A stretch of DNA of 47,992 nucleotides. Source: SAR202 cluster bacterium (GTDB taxonomy: Bacteria; Chloroflexota; Dehalococcoidia; Lucifugimonadales; Lucifugimonadaceae). The notes below the pieces were generated by a model. It saw nothing but the letters and a program-made list of their open reading frames with translations, was not told the DNA's origin and searched no databases. The DNA is taken from contig VGZT01000016.1 in assembly GCA_016872495.1 (NCBI GenBank), forward strand, positions 1 to 47,992, written 5' to 3'. Below, one piece after another: positions 41,416-47,992 of the stretch (the first letter of the stretch is position 1; every line of letters begins with the position of its first letter). The translations under genes were made by a program, and so were the position numbers.

Positions 41416-43068
41416 ATGGCCGAGGTCACTGGTAGCTATCTGATCGCGCGCACGCTCCACGAGGAGAACGTCCGCCACATCTTTTTCCTGATCGGCGGAC
41501 CGATCTACGACATCGTGAACTACTCGAACGATCGCGGCATCAAATCCACCGACTTCCGCCATGAGCAAGCGGCCGCCATGGCCGCCCACGCGTATGCACG
41601 GGTCACCGGCGAACCCGGTGTGACAACCGCAGCGTCCGGCCCGGGCACATTGAACTTCCTGACGGCGCACTACAACGCCTTCATCGACAACGCGCCGATG
41701 GTCACCCTGGGAGGCGCGGGCCGACTTGCAGACATAGGCAAGGGCGCCTTTCAAGAGGTCGATCAGGAAGCGATCTACGCCCCGATCAGCAAGGCGACGA
41801 TGCGACCCACCGACCCGGCCCGGTACCCGGAGTTGATAGCCGACGCATTTAGAATCGCCCGTTCCGGCAGGCCAGGCCCGGTTTTCGTCGACTGCATGGA
41901 AGACATGCTCTATGGCAAGGTCGAGGAGTCCGAGGCGGTGTCGCCGACCCGGGCGGCTCGCGTGGCGCGCCCCGAAGCCGACCCCGCACTTGTCCGGGAG
42001 GCCATCGAGATCCTCTCCGCGGCCCAAAAGCCGGTGCTCGTCTCAGGCAGCGGCGTGCTTTGGTCAAAGGCCTGGGGCGAGCTCGGGGAGTTCGTGAATC
42101 GGACCGGTATTCCGTTCTACACCACTCCCATCTCGCGCGGGGTGATCCCGGAGGACCACGAACTCAGTTTCCTGGCCGCCCGGAGCACCGCGCTGCGTGA
42201 GGCCGACGTCGTCCTGATAGTGGGCACTCGCCTCAACTGGATCCTCGACTTCGGCAAGCGGTTCGCCGATGACGCAAAGCTGATCCAGATCGATATCCAC
42301 GCGGCAGAGATCGGTCACAACCGCAGCGTCGACGTTGGGCTGGTCGGCGACTGCAAAGCGGTGCTGCAACAGCTCTGCCAGGAAGCGGGCCGCCAGGGCA
42401 TGAAGACCAAGAAGGCGTCGAAGTGGGTCGACTACCTGCGGACGCAGAACAAGACACGCGAGGAACGTCAGCAAGCCCTGCTGAACTCCGAGCAGACGCC
42501 GATCCACCCGCTCCGGTTGTGCAATGAGATCAGGAAATTCCTGGACCGCGACGCGATCCTCACGGTCGACGGCAACGAGATCCTGCACTTCGGCCGGCAG
42601 TCGATCCCTAGCTTCGAGCCGGGTCACCGCATCAATTCCGGTGCAACTGGCTGCATGGGAGTTGGACTCCCGTTCGCAATCGGCGCCAAGATCGCCAGGC
42701 CAGAAAAACAGGTGATGTCGCTGCACGGCGACGGATCGCTGGGCATGAACATCATGGAGATCGACACCGCCGTCAGGCACAAGCTGCCGATCGTGGTCGT
42801 CGTCTCCAACAACGAAGGGTGGTTCTCAAGGCGCGAGGACACGCGCCAGCCGGGGCGTGAACTGGGCGTCGCTCGATACGACAAGGTTGCTGAGTCACTG
42901 GGCGCCCACGGCGAATTCGTCACCGAGCCGAAGCAGATCCGGCCCGCGCTGGAGCGGGCCTACAAGTCGGGACTGCCGGCGATCGTGAACGTTCACACCG
43001 ACCCGACCGCACGTGGGATGTCTGTGTTCTCGGGCTCGAAGATGTACTCGGCGCCACCGTCGGCGTGA
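41416..43068 (+). CDS. Thiamine-diphosphate-dependent lyase/decarboxylase (oxalyl-CoA decarboxylase/2-hydroxyacyl-CoA lyase-like)
   Basis: 550 residues from ATG 41416 (TAGGAG upstream). Three-domain ThDP enzyme: Glu50 in DFRHEQAAAMAA activates the cofactor, a central Rossmann-like domain (KPVLVSGSGVLWSKA) follows, and the C-terminal ThDP site reads HGDGSLGMN ... VSNNEGW (GDG-x(n)-NN). Wording is closest to oxalyl-CoA decarboxylase and 2-hydroxyacyl-CoA lyase rather than acetolactate synthase. Substrate unproven; a 2-hydroxyacyl or 2-keto acid intermediate of the neighbouring pathway is plausible. Confidence 0.82.
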   Translation: MAEVTGSYLIARTLHEENVRHIFFLIGGPIYDIVNYSNDRGIKSTDFRHEQAAAMAAHAYARVTGEPGVTTAASGPGTLNFLTAHYNAFIDNAPMVTLGGAGRLADIGKGAFQEVDQEAIYAPISKATMRPTDPARYPELIADAFRIARSGRPGPVFVDCMEDMLYGKVEESEAVSPTRAARVARPEADPALVREAIEILSAAQKPVLVSGSGVLWSKAWGELGEFVNRTGIPFYTTPISRGVIPEDHELSFLAARSTALREADVVLIVGTRLNWILDFGKRFADDAKLIQIDIHAAEIGHNRSVDVGLVGDCKAVLQQLCQEAGRQGMKTKKASKWVDYLRTQNKTREERQQALLNSEQTPIHPLRLCNEIRKFLDRDAILTVDGNEILHFGRQSIPSFEPGHRINSGATGCMGVGLPFAIGAKIARPEKQVMSLHGDGSLGMNIMEIDTAVRHKLPIVVVVSNNEGWFSRREDTRQPGRELGVARYDKVAESLGAHGEFVTEPKQIRPALERAYKSGLPAIVNVHTDPTARGMSVFSGSKMYSAPPSA

Positions 43069-43123
43069 TCAGCCTCAGGGCAAGCCGGGAACGTTAAGGG
43101 AACGGGCCAGGGAGACAGTCCAT

Positions 43124-44206
43124 TTGCTCGAGCACTTTCACGTGCCGCAAGAAGACGAGGTACGAGTGATGCCGGACGACCTTCGCCGGACCGTCACCGA
43201 CGTCTTTCTGAAGATGAAGATGACCAGGCGGGACGCCGAGCAATCGGCCGACGTCCTCGTTCAGTCCGACGTCCGGGGCGTGGACACCCACGGCGTTTCG
43301 AACATGCTGCGGCGCTATGTCGAGATGTTCGGCCAGGGCTTCATCAACCCGCGACCAGACTGGAAGATCGTGCGAGAGACACCTTCCACCGCGACGGTCG
43401 AAGGAGACCGTGGACTCGGAATCGCGATCGGGCCGCGGGCGATGGAGATCGCCATCGAGAAAGCACGCAAGGTAGGCGTCGGCTGCGTGACGATCGGTAA
43501 CAGCCGCCACATGGGGATGATCGCCTACTACCCGATGCAATGCCTCGAGCACGACATGATCGGGTATTCGATCACGGGCGGGGGTTCGAATACGGTTCCC
43601 ACGTTCGGCGCCGTCCCGCGGCTCGGGGCCAACCCGCACGCCTGGGCAGTACCGACCGACAAGGAGCCGCCCTTCGTCCTTGACATGTCGTCGTCAGCCG
43701 TGGCCGCCAACAAGATCGGTCTCCTGCGACGGATGAACCGCGAGGTGCTTCCCGGCCTCATCGCCGACGGGAACGGGACCCCGATCATGCAGCCGCGCCC
43801 CCTGCCCGAGCACACCTGGATGCTCCCGCTCGGCGCGACTCGTGAGCTCGGGTCTCACAAGGGGTACGGGCTTGGAGTCATCGCCCAGGTGTTCACCGGT
43901 ATCCTGTCGACCGGCACGTTCGGCGACTACGGCTACGGGCACATGAGCCACTTCGTTGCCGCTTACAGCATCGAGGCCTTCACGGATACCAGGCGCTTCA
44001 AGAGGGACATGGACGCCTTCCTGCGTTACCTGAGGGAGACACCTCCCGCGCCGGGGCACGATCGCGTCTATTACGCTGGACTGCCCGAATGGGAGGAAGC
44101 ACAGGTCCGCCGGAAGCAGGGGATCCCCCTCCACAAGGAAGTGGTCCAGTGGTTCGACTCGATCACCTCTGAGCTCCAGATCCAGCGGATGCCTCGCAAG
44201 CCGTAG
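43124..44206 (+). CDS. Malate/L-lactate dehydrogenase (Ldh_2 family)
   Basis: 360 residues from TTG 43124, giving the usual opening (MLEHFHVPQEDEVRV); GGGAG lies about 10 bases upstream. Family blocks: DVRGVDTHGVSNMLRRY, GNSRHMGMIAYYPM with the catalytic His, GANPHAWAVPT, GSHKGYGLG. NAD(P)H-dependent oxidoreductase of 2-keto acids; known members include ureidoglycolate, 2,3-diketogulonate and sulfolactate dehydrogenases. Confidence 0.88.
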   Translation: MLEHFHVPQEDEVRVMPDDLRRTVTDVFLKMKMTRRDAEQSADVLVQSDVRGVDTHGVSNMLRRYVEMFGQGFINPRPDWKIVRETPSTATVEGDRGLGIAIGPRAMEIAIEKARKVGVGCVTIGNSRHMGMIAYYPMQCLEHDMIGYSITGGGSNTVPTFGAVPRLGANPHAWAVPTDKEPPFVLDMSSSAVAANKIGLLRRMNREVLPGLIADGNGTPIMQPRPLPEHTWMLPLGATRELGSHKGYGLGVIAQVFTGILSTGTFGDYGYGHMSHFVAAYSIEAFTDTRRFKRDMDAFLRYLRETPPAPGHDRVYYAGLPEWEEAQVRRKQGIPLHKEVVQWFDSITSELQIQRMPRKP

Positions 44207-44209
44207 AGA

Positions 44210-44335
44210 GTGACCAAACCGTCGCATGTGATCGTCGTCGGCGCGGGAAGCGGAGTGACGCTGGCGCCAATGATCGGAGAGTTCGCCGCGATCGAGATAC
44301 TGGATGGTATTCGAGTCGATCAACTGCAGTCCTAA
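44210..44335 (+). pseudogene. Short Rossmann-type remnant
   Basis: A GTG frame of 41 codons three bases after the Ldh_2 stop: MTKPSHVIVVGAGSGVTLAP and then about 20 codons that no longer match. The opening strand-GxGxxG looks like the start of an FAD/NAD-binding oxidoreductase. Too short to fold alone; probably what is left of a deleted gene. Confidence 0.4.
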
Positions 44336-44367
44336 CGGGTTGAGAGATTCCAGAGGAATGTGAACTC

Positions 44368-45534
44368 ATGAAGATCAAATCGATCTACTCGCTGGCCTGG
44401 GACGCGCCCAGATCTCGATTCAAGACAAAGGCGCGGCGGCCCTCGTGGGTCGAGAGCGGCCCCGTGGCCAACCCCATGACGCGCTACCCGAGGTACGCCG
44501 CGTATCGACCATCCTGGATGCCGACTGACGGCGAGTTCATCGTAGTTGTCGAAGCAGAGGATGGGACCAGGGGCTTTGCGGTCGCGGTCCACGGCAAGCC
44601 GGTCGCAGCGCTGGTGGACGACTATCTGGGGCCGCGTTTGGTCGGAGAGTCGGCCCTCGCGATCGAGAAGTGCTACGACATGATGGTGCGCATGTGCTCC
44701 CCGTTTGGCGCCACGGGATTGGCGTCCTATGCCGTCAGCGCTATCGACCTGGCCCTCTGGGATCTCAAGGGGAAACTCTGGCAGAAGCCGGTGTACGAAC
44801 TCATCGGTGGCCCCGCCAGGGACGAGCTGTTCTGCTATTCGACCGGCGGCGACACCGACTGGTACATGGAGCTCGGGTTCAAGGCGACCAAGCTCCCGTG
44901 CCCGTATGGACCGGCCGACGGTAATGCCGGCTTCAAGAGGAACGTCGAACTGATTGCCAGGACCCGCAAATCAGTAGGCGACGACGTTGAGCTGATGCTC
45001 GACTGCTGGATGGCCTTCGACACCGAGTACGCGGTCAAACTTGCCGACGCCCTGCGGCCCTTCGGGCTGAAATGGATGGAGGAGTGCCTGCGTTCCGAGG
45101 ATTTCGATGCCCATGCCGAGTTGCGGCGCAGAGTCCCGTGGCAAACGCTGGCCACCGGCGAGCATTGGTATACAACCTACCCGTTTCAGCACGCGGTCGG
45201 CAGGAAGCTGGTTGATATCTTGCAACCCGACATCCAGTGGGTGGGAGGCTTGACGCCGATCATCAAGATCTGCGCGATCGCGGAGGCGGCCAGCGTTTCG
45301 GTTATTCCGCATGGCGGTGGTAATACGCCCTATGGCCAGCACGCCTGCTACGCCATGCCCGCAATACCCTGGACCGAATGCTTCGTCCCAACCCCACCAG
45401 GAGTACCACCGGAGGAGGCAGCCAGATTGCCAGGCATGGCGACTCCCAAAGGAGGGGCGATGAAGCCTGGCGATGCCCCCGGATTCGGCGTGGACATCCA
45501 GATCGACCGGCTACCCAGGTTCTTTCGTTCCTGA
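44368..45534 (+). CDS. Enolase-superfamily dehydratase, L-rhamnonate dehydratase-like
   Basis: 388 residues. The text ANPMTRYPRYAAYRPSW, EDGTRGFAVAVHGKPVAA, AISAIDLALWDL-like VSAIDLALWDLKGKLWQ, ELMLDCWMAFD (metal ligands), WMEECLRSEDF, LATGEHWYT, DILQPDIQWVGGLTPIIKI and VIPHGGG follows L-rhamnonate dehydratase closely. Expected reaction: L-rhamnonate or a related acid sugar to the 2-keto-3-deoxy acid. Distinct from the two dehydratases at 31811-34286. Confidence 0.85.
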   Translation: MKIKSIYSLAWDAPRSRFKTKARRPSWVESGPVANPMTRYPRYAAYRPSWMPTDGEFIVVVEAEDGTRGFAVAVHGKPVAALVDDYLGPRLVGESALAIEKCYDMMVRMCSPFGATGLASYAVSAIDLALWDLKGKLWQKPVYELIGGPARDELFCYSTGGDTDWYMELGFKATKLPCPYGPADGNAGFKRNVELIARTRKSVGDDVELMLDCWMAFDTEYAVKLADALRPFGLKWMEECLRSEDFDAHAELRRRVPWQTLATGEHWYTTYPFQHAVGRKLVDILQPDIQWVGGLTPIIKICAIAEAASVSVIPHGGGNTPYGQHACYAMPAIPWTECFVPTPPGVPPEEAARLPGMATPKGGAMKPGDAPGFGVDIQIDRLPRFFRS

Positions 45535-45712
45535 GTGACGCGATCTGCCTTCGTACTGTCCGCGCCTGCCGCATTTCGTCGAATTCCGTCGGCAGTGCAT
45601 AGCTGGAGTTGCCCCACGATACCGTACGCTGGACGGTGTACGCTTCTCAGGCAGCAACAACCCATTCGCAACCGTCCCGGGGCTGCCCGGGCCGGGTCCG
45701 GAGGCTGGTCCG

Positions 45713-46066
45713 ATGGCGCTCTACCTCATGCTCTCGAAACTGACCGAACGCGGTCGCGCGCGTGTCAAGTCGGCACCCGACCGCATCCTCGAAGTCAACC
45801 AGGAAGTCGAGGAAAAGGGCGCCAAGGTCATTTCGCAGTACGCGCTCCTGGGCGAGTTCGACTTTGCGACGGTCCTCGAGGCGCCCGACAACTGGAACAT
45901 GTTGAGGCTGGCGATGGACCTCGGTGCGCGGGGGACTATTGAAACCTCGACGTACCCGGCGCTGAGGATCAACGACTTCATCTCGTTCATGAAAGCGGAG
46001 CCGGTTGAGAATACCTGGCGTGATGACGCCGAGGCCCACCCGGAGCGCGACCGCAAGCGCCGGTAG
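45713..46066 (+). CDS. GYD-domain protein
   Basis: 117 residues with the GYD pattern (MALYLMLSKLTERGRARVK; KVISQYALLGEFDFATVLEAPD; SAL-like TYPALRINDF). Here the name-giving G-x-Y-D segment reads LLGEFDF. Small ferredoxin-like fold, unknown function, often with catabolic enzymes. Six bases before the amidase gene. The 178 bases upstream contain nothing recognised. Confidence 0.8.
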   Translation: MALYLMLSKLTERGRARVKSAPDRILEVNQEVEEKGAKVISQYALLGEFDFATVLEAPDNWNMLRLAMDLGARGTIETSTYPALRINDFISFMKAEPVENTWRDDAEAHPERDRKRR

Positions 46067-46072
46067 CTGAGA

Positions 46073-47542
46073 ATGAGCGATGCCGGACTGACCTTCAGGC
46101 CGGCATTCGAGCTCCGGGAACTCATCGCCGCCAGGCGGGTGTCGCCTGTTGAGCTGACCGAGGCTTGCCTGCGTCGAATCGAGGCGCTGAACCCGCACCT
46201 CAACGCGTTCTTGACGGTCGCAGGCACGCGTGCTGCGGACGAAGCACGACAGGCCGAGCAGTCGGTGATGCGGGGCGACAACCAGGTCCGGCTGCTCGGG
46301 ATCCCGATCTCCATCAAGGACCTCGAACCAGTCGCCGGGATGCCTTGCACGCGCGGGTCGCTGGTATTCCGGGACTACGTGCCGGACTACGACGAAATCG
46401 CGGTGGCGCGCTTGCGGGCGGCCGGCGCGATCGTCGTCGGAAAGACCAACACGCCGGAATTCGGGCGCCTGGGCACGACCGAGAACCGCCTGGGCGAAGA
46501 TTGCAGGAACCCGTGGAACCCTGACACGACCACCGGGGGCTCCAGCGGCGGCGCCGCGGCCTCGGTTGCGGCGGGAATGGTCCCGATCGCGCAGGGCAGC
46601 GATGGCGGAGGCTCCATTCGCATCCCATCGTCGTTCTGTGGGCTGGTCGGAATCAAGGCCACGCAGGGACGGATCCCCCGTCGTGGGCAAGGGTTGCTCA
46701 GCTGGCACCCGATCAATTTCTCGTCGGTCGGGCCAATGACTCGGACGGTTAGAGACGCCGCGTTGCTCTTGGACTTGACCGCCGGGCCGGCGCCTGACGC
46801 TGAACCCGGGACCCTGCCAGTAGCGCCTTCTTCGTACGAGGCGGTTGTCATCGAAGCAAGCGCGAACCCCGATGTGCTGAAAGGGCTTCGAGTCGCCTGG
46901 ACCCCGGACTTCGGAACGGCTGCCGTCGATCCGGAGGTCGCGGCAGCGGTGCAGGCTTCGGTAGAGGTACTGGGACGGCTTGGCGCCCAGGTCGTTGACG
47001 CGCCCATCGAGATCAACGTCGACTGGCTCTGGCAGGCCTACTTCACGATCACCGCGGTCAAGACATCACAGTCGTTCGGCAAGCTGCTGGATCAGAAACG
47101 TGAACAGTTGACCGATTACGTCATCGGTGACATCAGCCTGGGGCGCCGGGTCACGGCCGACAGGTACCACCGGGCACTCTGCGAAATTGAGCAACACAGG
47201 GCCGCCGTCGAAGCGCTGTTCGAGCACTGCGACATCCTGGCTACCCCGACGACCTCCGTGACGGCCTTTCCGCACCGCAAGAACCCTGGTGTCATCGGGG
47301 GCAAGCATGTCGACCGGCGATGGGGCTTCTACCCGTTCACGTTCCCATTCAACGTTTCGGGCCACCCGGCCGCAAACGTGCCGTGCGGGTTCTCGAAGAC
47401 CGGTATGCCGATGGGCATGCAACTGGTCGGTCGACAGGGTGACGAGGTGACCATCCTGAAAGCCGCCGCTGCCTTCGAGGCGGTGATGCCCTGGTCGGGG
47501 TATCGGCCGCCCGAAGCTCTTGCCGGCGCCAGGCCGGCCTGA
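46073..47542 (+). CDS. Amidase signature family hydrolase
   Basis: 489 residues. The Ser-cisSer-Lys triad is in place: Lys in GIPISIKDLEPVAG (about 82), first Ser in TTGGSSGGAAAS, nucleophile Ser in GSDGGGSIRIPSSFCG. C-terminal GHPAANVPCGFSKTGMPMGMQL is typical of the family (GatA, fatty-acid and aryl amidases). Substrate unknown. Last gene of the plus-strand catabolic group. Confidence 0.9.
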   Translation: MSDAGLTFRPAFELRELIAARRVSPVELTEACLRRIEALNPHLNAFLTVAGTRAADEARQAEQSVMRGDNQVRLLGIPISIKDLEPVAGMPCTRGSLVFRDYVPDYDEIAVARLRAAGAIVVGKTNTPEFGRLGTTENRLGEDCRNPWNPDTTTGGSSGGAAASVAAGMVPIAQGSDGGGSIRIPSSFCGLVGIKATQGRIPRRGQGLLSWHPINFSSVGPMTRTVRDAALLLDLTAGPAPDAEPGTLPVAPSSYEAVVIEASANPDVLKGLRVAWTPDFGTAAVDPEVAAAVQASVEVLGRLGAQVVDAPIEINVDWLWQAYFTITAVKTSQSFGKLLDQKREQLTDYVIGDISLGRRVTADRYHRALCEIEQHRAAVEALFEHCDILATPTTSVTAFPHRKNPGVIGGKHVDRRWGFYPFTFPFNVSGHPAANVPCGFSKTGMPMGMQLVGRQGDEVTILKAAAAFEAVMPWSGYRPPEALAGARPA

Positions 47543-47665
47543 TTCTGACCGGGCGGCCTCCCGGGGGAGCGGGGAGAAGACGCTCAGGCGGGTCGTGATT
47601 CCCGGCATCGGCCTCAGGGGGCGGGATCTCCATCTGCTTCTCGGCTCTCGGCAACTCTTGCAGCT

Positions 47666-47992
47666 TCAGCGGCAGCTGGCCGGTGGTATCGAGGTAAATC
47701 GGGACCGCATGCACGCGCCCGTGCTTATCCAAAGCGCTTCGAATCTGAGCATGGCAAGGATGCTCCTGATGCGGTGTTTCACAGTGCGCAGCTGAATATG
47801 GAGGATGTCCGCGACGGCCTTGTTGCTGCGGGGCCTTGCCATGAGCGCCAGGATCTGCAATCACTGGGCCTGCCCCAGGTCTCTGGGCCATGGATCAGGC
47901 GAGTCCAGCTTTGATGGCGAGTCCAGAATCGGGCGCCACGTCCTCGAGAACCACGTACGTCGACAGGCGCGTGCGCGGGGCCTTCCGGCCGT
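47666..47992 (-). pseudogene. LuxR-type helix-turn-helix fragment with an in-frame stop (runs off the window)
   Basis: Minus-strand frame open from the window edge to TGA at 47864-47862, then continuing in the same frame with a recognisable LuxR/GerE helix-turn-helix: LQILALMARPRSNKAVADIL and RTVKHRIRSILAML. The stop sits just before the first helix, so the DNA-binding domain is cut off from the N-terminal part. The stop position is not a Cys position, so selenocysteine is not suggested. Either a pseudogene or a base error. Confidence 0.55.

Noticed and set aside
47862-47864. Second possible selenocysteine UGA in the LuxR-like frame
   Set aside because: The position is not a Cys in LuxR proteins and no suitable hairpin was seen; treated as a stop.

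Overview
High-G+C bacterial DNA with many GTG/TTG starts, no mobile elements, no rRNA/tRNA genes and no CRISPR array seen. Gene content (universal stress proteins, CBS proteins, baeRF-type proteins, a nitrite-oxidoreductase-like molybdoenzyme, several enolase-superfamily sugar-acid dehydratases, MlrC/CehA/amidase hydrolases) suggests an uncultured Chloroflexota lineage (SAR202/Dehalococcoidia-like or relatives). This is inference from gene content only. The first 119 bases repeat an internal segment (28193-28311) and run into the middle of an Hsp20 gene, so the left edge is probably an assembly joint.

Left half (about 0.75-27.7 kb): a stress/respiration island. It carries an MTHFR-lipoprotein-NnrS operon, a tandem UspA protein, an NSS-family Na+ symporter, a baeRF-family protein, and a five-gene molybdopterin oxidoreductase operon (NxrA/NarG-like alpha, Fe-S beta, heme-b gamma, TorD chaperone, membrane protein). 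It also has CBS-domain proteins (one fused to an EF-Tu-domain-2-like barrel), a compact baeRF paralogue, more Usp proteins, a probable selenocysteine-containing peroxiredoxin-like protein with a SECIS hairpin, a truncated permease, and a histidine kinase/response regulator pair.

Twelve promoters in this half share one architecture. Four YYTCAY-type hexamers lie in direct orientation with start-to-start spacing 11, 20 or 21, and 11, followed after 10-11 bases by an xANNNT -10-like element. The 11-bp period is that of PhoB/OmpR-family binding sites. The one OmpR-family response regulator in the window is encoded beside a kinase whose GAF domain resembles the heme-binding GAF of mycobacterial DosS/DevS, including the His that ligates heme there. 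My leading hypothesis is a hypoxia/redox dormancy regulon functionally analogous to DosR but built on an OmpR-type regulator.

Right half (about 28-48 kb): catabolic genes with no such boxes. It has a hydantoinase-like amidohydrolase, a secreted FN3/coiled-coil protein, and an operon of two enolase-superfamily dehydratases plus an SDR. Then come a CehA/McbA-like PHP hydrolase, a minus-strand group (two D-2-hydroxyacid dehydrogenases, a small membrane protein, an MlrC-like protein), and a plus-strand group (M42-like peptidase, ThDP lyase/decarboxylase, Ldh_2 dehydrogenase, rhamnonate-dehydratase-like enzyme, GYD protein, amidase). These fit uptake and breakdown of sugar acids, hydroxyacids and amides. 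Several genes are broken: Trm112 frameshift, LuxR stop, permease and Fe-S truncations, and a Rossmann remnant.
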